Source: Cerrena zonata (Eukaryota > Basidiomycota > Agaricomycetes > Polyporales > Cerrenaceae). From it: 64,000 nucleotides of DNA. Positions 1 through 11,946 of this stretch are shown piece by piece (within the stretch, counting starts at the first letter, position 1; each line of letters opens with the position of its first letter). A model generated the notes under the pieces. It was not told the DNA's origin and searched no databases. It saw nothing but the letters and a program-made list of their open reading frames with translations. A program made the translations under genes and the position numbers. The stretch covers positions 248,001 through 312,000 of the forward strand of contig JASBNA010000016.1 of assembly GCA_038087015.1 (NCBI GenBank). The letters are read 5' to 3'.

Positions 1-1835
1 TCGGAGGCGATCATATTCGACAAGCCGTTTGCAGTCGACAAAACGCATGCGTTCTGGAGTAGCGGTGAGGGTAATGTCGAAAGTGGCACCAGCTAACAGG
101 TCGAGCTTTATATCGTAAATCTGGCTCATTTTGACTTTTGAATGCAACTGGTCCGGAACTATGCCGCCATCACTGTCAGTTCTCTTATAATTAATCTCGT
201 TAAAAATCACATACTCACCAACCGGAGCTATATGCGGATTGGAAATCCTGGTGATACAAAGCCTTGTCGCTTGTAATGCTTGTATGTACTCAGCTAGCGA
301 CTCTTCAGCAGCCTTGTCATCTAGGAGAGTTCTTGTCATGAAACTATCGAGGAGAATGACGCCACGGGCAATATGCTCTCCAACAGAGCGAACAAGATTT
401 AAGGTCCACATAGAATCCCCGTGTGAATCAATTTGACAGAATTCTATGGCTGTATCGATAAGCAAGACCAAGGGTTGGACGAGCATATGATCAGCGACGC
501 GAGTATCGCGACCATGGGCATTCTGTTCAAGGAAACATGAGAATATATGACGGTATTATATAGGTTTCTTACTTTGCACGCTGCAACAATCATTGCATCC
601 ACACTAACCCGTAAAAGATGTGCATGAGGCTACAAGTGTCCCGTTAACCCGAGGGGCGGCATTTTATTCAGTTGTAATAACTCACGTCAGTATTCCCATC
701 ATCCAAAGTTCTTGCGAGTTGAGCGAATTTCTCAGCGATGAGATTGAGAGGTCCTTCTCTTTCGGTGGTATCCGAAATCTGCACAATGAAGAGGGTGTTG
801 AATAAGATCCCTTGGCTGGTTAAAGGCACTTGTGAATGTCAACAAACAATATTTTGCTAATGATACATCTTATATGACTCACTTGAGTTCAGTAACATCG
901 ATAGGTTCCAGTGTTGTGGACCGTCAAGAATTCCAGGAGAAATACCATCTATGAAGACAGTCATTTCCATTTTTGAGGAAAGAAACACCTGACTGGCGGA
1001 CGTTGAGAACCCACAATCCGGCGAACTTAAAGGGACTAAAAGCTAACTCACAATGATATCGGTTCGGGAAAAGTCACATGGAATTCGTTATTAGGGTATG
1101 TTCCCTCTTTGAAGGCTATAGGCGTCATGACGTCTTTCCTGTCTACAAGTAAACGAATCTGGAGGTTTCGTCCAGCATATTTAGCTTGGTCAATGATCTT
1201 GATTCCCAGAGCTCAATCAACAGTTAGACAAGAGTATGTACAGTCATTCAACTGACACTTACCAAATAATTTGCCTACTAACGGGGTGCTAAGTGATTCC
1301 TCGGTGTTCGAGTCGGAAGCTGGATCGGGCAATGAAGACGATCTGCCGGTGATAGACACAGTAAAGCGCGAGGGGGGATCTCCGAAGGTTTCGGGTGGCA
1401 TGTACGGTCGGGGTCGCGGCGATGATGGGTCGTGGCCTTCTGAAGGCAACATACCAACGATACCTTCGCCCAACGACAGAGGTTGTCCTGAAGGTCTATT
1501 TGAAGAATCCCCCACAATAGTCAAGCCTTCGATAGCATTCAAGTCCACAATACCAGAGACACGCTCCTCTAAAAAATAATATCTTTCTCAAATAACAGGA
1601 AAACAGAATAATGAGCATACGTACTAGCGTTATGATTCGACAACGGCATGGCTCTTACACTGGAGGCGGCCAAATTCAGCGTTGGCTCGTCGGAGATCGC
1701 GCTCTGAATGTCACGAGGTTCCTCGTTTTGGATTGGATTACCCAGCGGGGATTCAGACGATGAATGACCAGCCGGAGGCATATGCCAAAAGAATTCTATG
1801 AGACGGCGAATCAACTCCCAAAGTTCCGTTAACAT
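1..1835 (-). CDS. Unrecognised multi-exon protein, 3' part outside window
   Basis: I do not recognise this gene. It reads leftwards from an ATG at 1835 and leaves the window at position 1, so the C-terminus is missing. Exon 1 (about 70 codons, Ser/Pro-rich) ends at a GTACGT donor near 1627; the next exon begins after a TTTTTTAG acceptor near 1567 and runs to a GTAAGT donor near 1264. Later exons give a segment beginning IKIIDQAKYAGRN that is followed by LLVDRKDVMTPIAF. Nearer the window edge, an exon with VGEHIARGVILLDSFM looks helical. The first 170 residues are probably disordered and the middle may be a beta-rich domain, but no family motif is clear. Several junctions between 560 and 1080 are uncertain. 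The open frames and consistent splice sites support a real gene. Confidence 0.5.
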
Positions 1836-2029
1836 CGAGACAATTCCTCAGAGGGAAATGGTTTGGCTAGAATGGGGTTAGCTTTGACTATATTCCATAA
1901 GTCAGCTGTTACACGCACATCCTTCACGGCTTGCACAAGTTTCTCATCTCACGACACGCTCAAAAGCTAAGTTAGAGTTTATGGGCATACAGAACCCAAA
2001 TACCCCAAGCGTTCCTCTTCTCCAAATTC

Positions 2030-2105
2030 AGGATTCGAACCTGCGCCATATGTGTTGCGCAGTTAGGTCGCAGTCGAGTTGGTTTATTCCAGCTGAGTTC
2101 CATGG
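2030..2105 (-). other. tRNA-like sequence with A-box and B-box, possibly a SINE head or tRNA pseudogene
   Basis: Read on the minus strand, the segment contains ACTCAGCTGG, which resembles the polymerase III A box. About 45 bases further on it has GGTTCGAATCC, a perfect B box inside a T-arm with four of five stem pairs (CAGG/CCTG). The 5' and 3' flanks cannot form a seven-base acceptor stem and the anticodon arm is poor, so it is not a functional tRNA. The spacing fits a tRNA-derived SINE head or a degenerate tRNA, but no A/T tail is visible downstream and chance is possible. Confidence 0.25.
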
Positions 2106-2269
2106 CACCATATCAGGAGCTCGGTTCAAGAGCCAAGTCAGCTGAGTAGGACCTGCGAAAGTGTGCCGTCATCGAAGTCAAGTGAAATGAAACTTCTCAA
2201 CGTCAGCATGGAGTTCGAGACCACGACGAGACTCAGAAACATGATCGAAGGCGTACTATTCCTAGGCGT

Positions 2270-3000
2270 TCAGTATTCAATAGGTGTCCTGACAGGAAAA
2301 TGAAAAGGCCTTCTCACCAAATGTCTCGCCGAACTGGGGTTACTGAAAAGACAGCTCCAAGGAAACGTGGTATTGGTAGTGGATATCGCGGGAAGACTCT
2401 GCGGCCACCTTGAACTCCCCTTCTCTGTTTGCCAAGTGACAGCAAGTGACCCCCATCCGTGTAAGCAAGATCTCTTATTACGAACATCACAGAGCACGAC
2501 GCAACTCACATGATATTGGTCTTGAACGTGTAGGGGCACGATGACCTTCTAGACAAAGTGTGTATGGCGTGAACTACTCCGAAGAAACCTGAGGATATGA
2601 TCAGAAACTGCCAAAGAGCGACGGCTAGGAAGAGTAAGTCGGGCACGTGCATATAGGCGATTTCGGATACCGAGCCGCTGTATAAAGAAATACCAACCTG
2701 CAAGGAATGGGTACGATTTCGTACGTATAAACTGCCAGTGTGAAAGGCGAGTAAGTATGCGATGTCAGCTTGTCTATCGGTTCCACTATACAGTGGACGA
2801 GTGTGGGGAACAACTTACACTGCGCAGCGCAGTTTGTTGAATGGGGACTACCCAATTCAATTTCCAAGACAACAAAACGTCAAGAAAATGAAAATCCGGA
2901 CAAGATTCGGAAATGACGACCCTCCATGTCGAGATAACCAACACGTTGTACTCGGCATCGTGCTCCAGACTACTTCTCATTGATGGCTCCCCCGGATCCA
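2270..3000 (-). pseudogene. Possible decayed or undetected membrane-protein gene
   Basis: On the minus strand three open stretches look like exons of a multi-pass membrane protein. The clearest (about 2516-2690) encodes a hydrophobic helix containing LLFLAVALWQFLIISSGFFG, preceded by a TATACAG acceptor and followed by a GTGAGT donor. Upstream stretches contain SPFTLAVYTYEIVPIP and VVISESCPDFHFLDVLL. The general pattern recalls basidiomycete multi-pass membrane proteins, but the exons do not connect into a full-length frame and no start is obvious. It may be a relic, or a gene whose introns I could not place. Confidence 0.25.
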
Positions 3001-6000
3001 ACAATGGAGGATCCTCCCTCTTCCAAGACCAAGACCAACTCCTCTACTGAATAGGAATATGTATATTCGTATACATCTTTACAATCATTCATACGCACAT
3101 CTCATGCGTCATCGACCCAAAGAACTACAAGCAATTAATATTAGATCGTACCTTGATCATCATCTCCCCAACTTCTACGCCATTTCGAGCACCCAATCTC
3201 TCAGAGACACGCAGACGGTCTCGGATAGCCATATTCGTCTTATACTGGGGGTGAAGCCGTTTGGGGGGGAGACACACGACCTGGTCTTGAAGCGCGGTCT
3301 TTGGTCTTGAGAACGCTTCTGCATTACTATCTTGCCTCATGTTTGATGAGCATGAATGAGATTGCGGTGTTTCTATAGAGTATTAGGAGCTCTGGAGGGC
3401 CGTAAGACTGGTAGATGACACCGCAGAAGATGTATATATGAGGATATGAAGGTGGGATGGGATACACGTGTTGTTAACAGGGCGACTAGTTGGTACAGCA
3501 GAGAAGCAGAGGGTGTATAGTACGATACTGCATTTGTGAAACTGTGTAGAGGCGTTATTAACGTACTACCTGCATGAGCTCGAAATGTACTTAGCGCAAA
3601 AGAGAAAGTATAAAGTAAGGTTGTGAAATGTGAAGAGTACAGTACTGAATGCAATGAGGTGCACAGGGCCTACCCTGAAAGAACTCGAAATATAACGCTC
3701 TGTCGATCCCGGTATCCTATTGCGACGACGAAATGATCCTTCGTCGAGATAATCAGAACGATACCCTAGGACATCGATTCAATATTACTGATACGAGAGC
3801 TAAAAGACCCTGCAATCCGCGGTGTAAGATAGTCAAACCCTAGCGCCACAGGACTTCGAGAACACGATGCGAGGGTTGATCAAGACTGCTCGAGGACATG
3901 ATAATCACAATCCAATATTTCCAAATAGCTGCCAGTGAAGAAGGCTGTGCCTCAGCAGTCCAAGAATGACAGCTTCGAGATAAGTTGATAATTGATAATT
4001 GGTAATTCTAGTTCAGAACGTTCAGGTCGAACAAACTGTGCATTTCAAGATCCGAGTATAGACTCGGAAGACTAGAAGCCTTGTAGTTGCATAGAAGTAA
4101 CAGGGTTTACGAAAGCCATACCCTAGACGGTCGCTATAGTCGCTATTCCTGTGTTGCCAGTCTTGAAGGTAGGCTGAGAGTCGAGATAAGGAAGAAGCTC
4201 ATGCCAATCGGAGTTGACGCCGATTTTGAGAAGAGGATAGCGTAGAGCGGTCGAAAAGGTGCTTGATTTGAATTTGTGTGGTCCAGAGCTGAAGAACACC
4301 GCAAGAGTCAGAAATGAACAGTCGAACAGTTGACAAAATTGAGAACCGAGGCGAGAGCCTGACCTGAATACCGAATATCGTGGCATACATCACGATGGTC
4401 TTGACGGGGTCATGCCAATTATTAACGTTCATGTCGGAACCATAAAAGCACAGGCGAAACGCCCTGGTATTTGAGTTCCGAATTGTTTTTTTAATTATCG
4501 CATGTCACTCTGACTCCAAGCTGACTGAGCAACAACAAAACATAGCCATAGAGCCTCGGAGCGCAGTCTGCTGTACCCCATGGAACATGCGTACATCGGT
4601 ATGATATGCGGTGTGCCAATGGGTAAGTTGGAATAACATGAACGCCCCTGTATCAAGGTTTCAAACCTTGTCCCCTTGCGGCGTGTTGACAGAAGAACCC
4701 AAGTCGAGTAACCCGGTCAGCGCCACACAGAGATACGAGAAACTAAATCTTCTTATTCTTGCTCTTGTTGTTCAAGCTACGTTTGATCGTGATATTAGGA
4801 TATCGGCTAGTAAAGATGTCTTGTTTCCAACTTGATCAACAACGTGAAAGGGCGCGCAGCGCAAAGTAGAGTTTAAACAAGGGTCCACTTGAAGTCACGA
4901 TAGCAGGTAGGAGGAAGAGCCCCGATTTGGTTTATCTCACATTCCAGCTCGGGCCCCCCGAATTTGACTGACGGAAACGTCAGATCGTTAGGGCGGGATT
5001 GACGGTGGGAGATGGAGAGGCTTGTTGGGCGGCGCCGATCGGGGGGCGGGAAAGGTAAAAAGTGAAATTTGATTTAGTGGAATGGGACGGAGGACGCCGT
5101 TGAGGGTGATTAAACCAATGTTGGTGGATGTCGGAAGGGGGAGACATGAGAAGACATAAGTATTTTTGTGAGAGAACTTTATAAGGACGAACGTTACGTT
5201 GCATCTATTATTGACGACGTTCAGAATGCGAAGCTGTCGGCACGGCATATAAATATATATTTCCAGTTCGACATATCTTCCAGAGAAGAAACCAACAGAA
5301 CTCGACATACCATTTCCACCATCCTCTCATCCTTCCAATCCCACATATCCCATCCAGACCAAAAAGTCCCAAACTTAACCCACCTATCTTTATACCAAGC
5401 TCTCCTTCCCTAGTTCTATCAATCAGTCCAGTCTTATAAAGCTGATTCATCCATCCCGCCTGCGTCCCGAACACAGAGTCCCATCCAATAAGAATAGGAT
5501 GAAACCCACATAACCCGGAACCGGCCATTCGATGGGGTAGAGAGCTAGAATCCGTTTGATGTTCCTAGTGTTAGATGAAACTTTGAGTCAGTTCTTCATC
5601 ATAATGGGAGACGGGGATCAAAGATATGCTCTCCCCGCGTCCACCCATATACCCAATAGTAACACTGAGTGATACAGTAGTAAGCTAAACGGTAGAAGTA
5701 AAAGTGAATTGTGAAGACCCTAACACAAACGGGATAAACAAGTCAGCCTAACCAAGAACCCACAACCGACACCACCCACCCAACAAATGATGAACGTCCA
5801 CCGGATGAAGTGTTCATATCCCTATATAGCCTCCATTAAGCTTTAACACCACACTATCCCTACCCTGGGTTCTCAAGGTCACACGTACACATGTCCATGA
5901 CAGTTCCCTAGCCCAGAAGTCCATTTCGGTCTTGATAGGGTTCGTTAGAACCATAGGGGAAGACAAGAGGATGCGGGTATAGATAGAGGAACTGGTGGTT

Positions 6001-8121
6001 GGGAAGGTGTTCATTAGAGATAACGAGAGGCGTAGATTACTAGGAAGTTGATAATGAAGATGCAAAGGATGGAGGTGAAATACGTTTAGAGCGGAGGGAG
6101 AAGAGGGTGCGGGGATCGTCGGTATCGGTCTTCAGGTCCGTGAAATACACCCACTAGGACTCCAGGAGGGGTGGAAGTCGTTGAGAAAACACAAGCCGAG
6201 AGAACGTTGGTTCATAGTGGGGAAATATCAAACACGAGAGTTTAGAGGATGCAATTCGGATCGTTTAGGTTGCCCAGAGTCGGGAATGGCCGTTAACCAT
6301 GAGATACGAGATACACAAGAGGAAAGACAAGAAGACAAGAAGACGAGAGAAGGATATCAAGAAAGGGCGGGGGTACTTTTGTGTTCAGAGAAGATCAGGA
6401 ACATTCTGCCCGATTGGTAGACAAAGTGCGGGCTTACGGGTGGAGGTGGCGGAAAGATACCGGGCATTAGTTTGAAAGTGTCCGGGAACGTCCAGGTGAA
6501 AAGTCTAAAGTGTGTTGGAATGTGTGGGGGATAAGTTCGCAAGGGAATACAATGGTGGGTATGGTTTCAAGGTACGCATACGTGGTTCATCACTCTATGA
6601 CGGCAGTCTATACTTTGCTTGTCGCAGGCTTCAGGTTCTTGTGCGGCGACCGGCCAGACATTGGCATTAGGCGATACAGATGATAGGAGGGGAAAGAATA
6701 GAATAAGGAACGACAGAACCAGAGAACAGTGACAGAATATTTTCTTACTGCGTGTTGCATGTTTTACTTGTGCCGATTTGAAAAATACCGTACATCATCA
6801 TGCGTGTTGCGTCACGGTAGAGACGTGTGCGAGGCGATTGCGTATGCAATGTCAACGTTAACGGGTTAACATGGGATCGGTTAATTACGACGAATGGATT
6901 CCCAGAACGGAGCGGAGATGATCTTAGAAGCCGAAAGGCTTGAGGGATGACGATGACCTAATAAATAGAATAATAGAATGAATAGACAATACGTCAGACG
7001 AGTCATTGTCCTTTTTTTCCAATGTTATGGAGACTCATTGGAATAAATAGGGAAGCGGGCAGTGATAGAATGCAGATCCTCCAAAGTGGTTAGAATAATG
7101 TTTCGAGTCGAGATGGTTAGAATCACAGGTTATTAGGTTAGGAAGGGTAACAAGCATATAGGAACAGTGGCGCATGAATTTACGCGTAAAGCTTCATAGA
7201 GCCATTCTTTTGCCGGAATGACAGAGGGCGGTCCTGTGCAGGGTGTTGAGGGAACCATAATAAAAACGCCGCTTGATGCCTGACATGGAGATACGAGGAC
7301 ATGGAAGGTCTGAGACGAACATTTGGAGAAGTATGTTCCTCGGATTAGAGTACGGAAGCGGGGAGAGATGTTTGAGAACATTAAACGATGATCAAATATG
7401 TCTTGCATAGAGTTCAGAGTTGGGGATGGATAGTGAAATGCTAAGAGGTGTATGACTTGGAATGACAGGTTAGTGTGAGAGATCGGAACTGATATCGGAA
7501 GGAAGCATGACGGCGTTGTAGGAGGGTGGTGTATGGATAGATGGAGAAGGGCGGGACTGAGGTGGTTGCGAGGGAAACGAATTAGGATGGGGTTGTAAAA
7601 AGGAGAGGTCAGAGAACATGCTGGAGGAGGGTGTGTCGGAAGCGGTCAGGGGTAGGGTAAAGGAAGAGGAGAGAGTATGATATTTGTTTCTATTCGTTGA
7701 TACCCGGGGAGGTGTGGGTGATGGAAGGTGCAGCGTGTTGTCTGAGAGGGTCAGATATGCGTAAGAAAGGATGATTAGATAGGAGGGGGTGCAGCGTGGA
7801 GGGACAAAGGCCCAGGAAGGGATGGGGGACGATGGATATGGCAGGAGAGGGTCAGACGGCCGAGATATGTCCGCATGTGTGTTGGTTTGAGCGGTGGTTT
7901 GGGCGACGGTTTGGGCGAATCTTCTGTTGAGTGTCTGGCGAGTGTCTTTGGAGAGATCTGATTGAGGATCTTGTCGGAGTGCGTGTTGCCTCGAGGATGG
8001 AGTTGAATCATGACATTATCAGCCGGGCCTCGTGCACGGGCTGTTGTATGTCCTGCCCCATTCTCAGGCTCCCCTTCACTTCAAATAAACACCCGTCTTG
8101 ATCTCTTCTTATCTCCCTTCC

Positions 8122-8127
8122 TATAAA
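8122..8127 (+). promoter_or_regulatory. TATA-like box in a CT-rich promoter
   Basis: A TATAAA lies in a pyrimidine-rich stretch (about 8090-8210), 253 bases upstream of the ATG at 8375. CT-rich blocks are typical of fungal core promoters. A 5'UTR intron between this site and the ATG would put the transcription start close to the box. Confidence 0.4.
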
Positions 8128-8290
8128 CATCGGCCCATCCCCATTTCGTCACCCCCTTTCCCCTGCCTCCTCATCTCCCTTTTAGCTCGTCCCTCCCTTC
8201 CGCTCCGACGAGCGTAGGCTCAGCTAGCCCCAGTCACACTACTCTCTGCAACACGGACTCTTGCTCCGTCGTCATATCCTCCATTGCCAG

Positions 8291-8349
8291 GTATGTTCTA
8301 CTCGCCGTCACATTCAAATCTGTCACTCATAATCACAAACCACTTTCAG
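8291..8349 (+). other. Probable 5'UTR intron
   Basis: GTATGT donor directly after CCAG and a CTTTCAG acceptor 25 bases before the ATG at 8375; 59 bases long, the usual size here. It would be removed from the leader of the gene starting at 8375. Confidence 0.5.
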
Positions 8350-8374
8350 TTACGACACACCCAGTAATGTCAAG

Positions 8375-11246
8375 ATGGAGACCAGAGGCCGTTCTCGCCA
8401 CATCTCCCCTGCTGCCTATGCACGCGCCAACAAATACAACCACACGCAGACCACCTCGACCACACCAACCATCCACACCATAGTCCTCACCACATCTTCA
8501 GCACCGACACCGACGCCTAGCATCTGCGGAAGGCCAGCAACAGCCATCTCTGTTGCCGCCGGCTGCTCTGTTCATGCCCCCCAACCAGTGAGGGCCGCCC
8601 TCCCTGCCACACCTACCACACCCCGACGCAACGACGTGTCGTCAGACACATACCATTCATCCGTTCGCTCTTTCTCTTCAACCATGTGGCTACTACCCCG
8701 GACGCCCTCTCCTGACCCTAAACTCGGCGTGGCTTCCTCTTCCCGCCTAATGTTACCTTCCGCCACCGCCTCCTGCTTCAATATCCCTAATAACCTCGAC
8801 GAGTTCCTCGATTATTCCCCGTCTTGCTCTCCCTGTGCAGTCCTTGCCGCCATCCCCAACAGGCAGCTTCATTCTTAGAACAAACTCGTCTAGCACCCTG
8901 TCTTGCTCACCTTCAGACGCTACCGTCCCTTCGGGTCCTCTTACGCCTCCCGATTCCGAATCTAGTGAATGGGACAAGCAACGTTATTGTGATTCTCCGC
9001 CACCTCTACCACCTAAATCTATCCAGGACCAGATGCAAGACGCCTATGCTCTTGACAACATGCACCTCGCGAAGGTTCTCCTGCTTAAACTCCGGGGTAT
9101 CGAAGTAACCTCGGATGATGACCCGCGTATAGAGGAAATCCAAGACGCAGACTTTAGCGATGCCTTTGTTCCTCCGGGCGGTCTTCAACTCTCGCCCGAG
9201 GATGAAGAAAGGTATCAGGAAGGTCTGCGTCGAGAACGGGAGCATCGTCGTCGGGTCCAACGGGAAGCACGTTTGCGGGCTTGCGAGAAGGTTTGGGAAT
9301 CGAGTGCCAGGTGTCTCAGGGAAGAGAAGGTTAAGGTTACGAGAAGGAAAGAGGATGAGATGAAGGAACGCAGGAGGATGGAAATAGAAGCGCGTGGGAG
9401 GGAACGGGAGGCTCGGGAAAGAGAGATAGAGAGGCAGGCGGATACTGTGGCCAGATATACTCGCCAACTTAAGGTCTCCTCCTATTCGAACCAGAGGACG
9501 AAGCTCTCGTATGGGTCTTTGCCGGTCTCTGCTACCAGATCTGCTTTGCTCAAGACTAATCCACCTCCACCTACCTTTCAATACGCGGTCATGCCTCCTG
9601 TGCATACACTTGCTTCCGCGAGGCACTTTGTTTCCCCTCCGTCTTCTCCTCCCAAGGGCAAATCGCCTTTGGATAGTCCACATAGAGCGATGAAGGAGTT
9701 GACTGCCATGAACGAACAAACTATATCGTTCGCAACAGTGGTGACGAGGATGCATGGTCCTCTCTTCCCCGAGGATGATGAAGATAACGATAGGGATGGT
9801 GGGAGTGGGAGTCTAGGTTCTTCAGGGTCGGGGAGTGTGCGAAGGTTGGTAATCCAGAAGAGAACGGCTGCTCAGATGCAGTTGTTTGAAGATCTGCTGA
9901 AGAGAGATGTCAGTCAATGGGAAGAAAGGAGCTCTCTTTCGACCTCTTCTCCATCGGAGAGGCCCAAAGTCGTTGCTCCAAGGAGAAAGTCGAGCGCGGA
10001 ATGTCCGGCTTGCTCTCTATCTCTTGCTTCTACGACGACTCTCGTGCCATCACCTTCGATAGCATCTGCTGGCTCTTCACATACCCTCGTCAGCGCCACC
10101 AGTAATCATCGTAATTCTTGGTTCTCCTCCATATCCTCTATCCTATCGACTCCTTCCCTAGTTTCGTCCTCATCCGTCTCATCTACCTCATCTGCGTTAC
10201 CCAGCACACCAACCTCTTCACCCATCCTTCCTCGCGCAACCACATCCCACCCTAATAATACATATGCGAAACCATCCGCTATACCCTCATCATCCTCTAT
10301 ACCCTCGTCGTCTCTTCAGAAAGAGCCCTCGACTCGGTTTGTACATACCCACCATACATGCGAACACTCTAAACTAGTCCCTCTTTCGTCAACTGACTTC
10401 CATCCTTTATCCCCTCCTTCACCTTCCCCTCTCGGATACTCTACCATCACCCTATCCCAATCACCAGCTCGACCCCGTGGGAGACCCTTAACCCGTACTT
10501 CAACCCTTACCAGCACACTTACCGTGAAACCTTCCCACTTGACTACACCCGCAGTAAGAAGTTCGTCCTCCCCTTCTCCAACTCCTACTCAAGGAGAGAG
10601 GGAGGGTGAAGGTCTCGTTTGGAAGATGTCCCAAGGCCTCTCTCGGTTCGTCTCAATGGCTGCTCAGTTCCAGAGAGCGTATGTCAAAGCGACGATGTTC
10701 AGTGCTGGGTCGGATTTATACTCCGAACGGGACTGGGGGTTCGCTGATTCCTCTACCTCGCGTTCTTACTCTCGCTCTAGGAGTCAAGTGAGGAGTGAAG
10801 AAGATATATGGGCGAGTAGAGGTCGGACGAGGGAGAAGCGAGGGTCTAGGTTGAGACCTCAAGGATATAGAGTATCCCCCATAGACGTCCACGTATTCCT
10901 CTCCGACTCGTCCAATAATGACCCAACACCTAATCGACCTCTCCTTCCATTAAACACCCTTTCTTCCTCCGACTCTCCCACATCGAACACTCGTCCCCTC
11001 CGATTCCCTCAACCCCCAGCAATCCCGCGCTCCCCATTCCGCAGCGAACCACCACCCCACGAACTAACTCAACGATTCAGACCGATTGCCAATCCTTTGT
11101 TATTGAGGATGAGGGCGGTACAGAATGTCGTTTGTGCGAGGGCGGGTGTTAGACTTGAAGATGGGAATCTGAGAGAGAAGGTCGTTGGTGTTGCGTGGGA
11201 TGGGATTGGGAGGAGTGGATTGGGGTGGGAGGTTAGTTGTCGTTGA
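8375..11246 (+). CDS. Ser/Pro-rich low-complexity protein with a central charged coiled coil
   Basis: Unrecognised protein of roughly 900 residues. The ATG at 8375 opens a Thr/Ser/Pro-rich N-terminus (RGRSRHISPAAYARANKY). The main frame starts around 8841 and is open to the stop at 11246. It contains MHLAKVLLLKLRGIEV, then a strongly charged helix of about 90 residues rich in Arg/Glu (repeated REREARERE-type blocks near 9230-9440), then long serine-rich tracts. The C-terminus ends with a more ordered segment containing LLLRMRAVQNVVCARAGV. The first frame and main frame do not match directly. Either an intron is removed (candidates 8588-8840, phase 0, or 8729-8840), or one C is surplus at 8854-8857. 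The product is probably nuclear or cytoskeletal scaffold-like, but no function can be assigned. Confidence 0.6.
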
Positions 11247-11946
11247 AGATGACCGTGTGTTGGTGGTGGTTGTGATGCTCTTAGGACTCTAGCTGCTTTT
11301 GTGCTTGCTATGTTGAGTTTCATTTTTGCTCTCGATCTCTCTCCCTCGCTGCTTGCTGCTTTCTTTTCCTCTTTTTCCTCTATCTCTGTTTTTTGCTTTC
11401 CTCTTGTTGTATATGTTTTATTATCACTTACTCTTACTCAATCACTCGCTTACTTCTTGTCCCCAATCCACTCATCCCCCACCCCATCCCTTCTAATGAT
11501 TTATCCCAAGCCCCTCATAGCCAATCCTGCTCAGGGCCACTCATCATGCATTCACGATCCTCATCCTCATTCCAATTCCTTTTGTAGTTATATGTTTTAT
11601 ATTTTGGGTCTCGGTTCCGGTCTAGTTCATTCCACTAGTCACTTTAGTTTCATTGTGGACGATTTTTTCTTTTTGGTTACGTTGGGTTTTGTGTTTGGTT
11701 GTGCATACGTTGCTGTCGAATAGGTAGTGCCGTACGGTATTTTTCATGCTAATGACTAATGTCTTATGATTTTTACGACTCCACTTTTTATTGTGTGACT
11801 GCATCAAGAACCGCTTCTGTTCGTGTGGAGAAACGGAGGAGTTTAAAGAGATGTGAATATTCCGAGAGCGACATGCAAAGACAACATTAATAAAATAATA
11901 TACATCATACTCCATCCATGTCCGGTCAACCAACCTCTTCTACACC
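11247..11946. other. Convergent intergenic region
   Basis: About 700 bases between the 3' ends of two converging genes. It is T-rich on the plus strand to about 11720, fitting a 3'UTR, with AATAAAATAATA near 11888-11899. No gene is seen. Confidence 0.6.

Larger units (their letters stand above)
1836..8121. other. Gene-poor interval with no confidently supported gene
   Basis: About 6.3 kb in which no open frame joins into a convincing protein on either strand. The exceptions are a possible decayed membrane-protein gene at about 2270-3000 and a tRNA-like box pair at 2030-2105, both listed separately. Minus-strand open stretches near 4123-4432, 5208-5528 and 5814-6065 have possible ATGs, but their neighbouring exons do not connect. 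A short AT-rich direct repeat (GATAATT units) lies near 3985-4005, and a repeated GGTTTGGGCG unit near 7896-7917. The right end turns pyrimidine-rich and forms the promoter of the next gene. Confidence 0.5.

Noticed and set aside
9006..9755. 249-codon open frame on the minus strand
   Set aside because: It lies opposite the biased charged coiled-coil region of the plus-strand gene and starts without context; it is a shadow of that gene.
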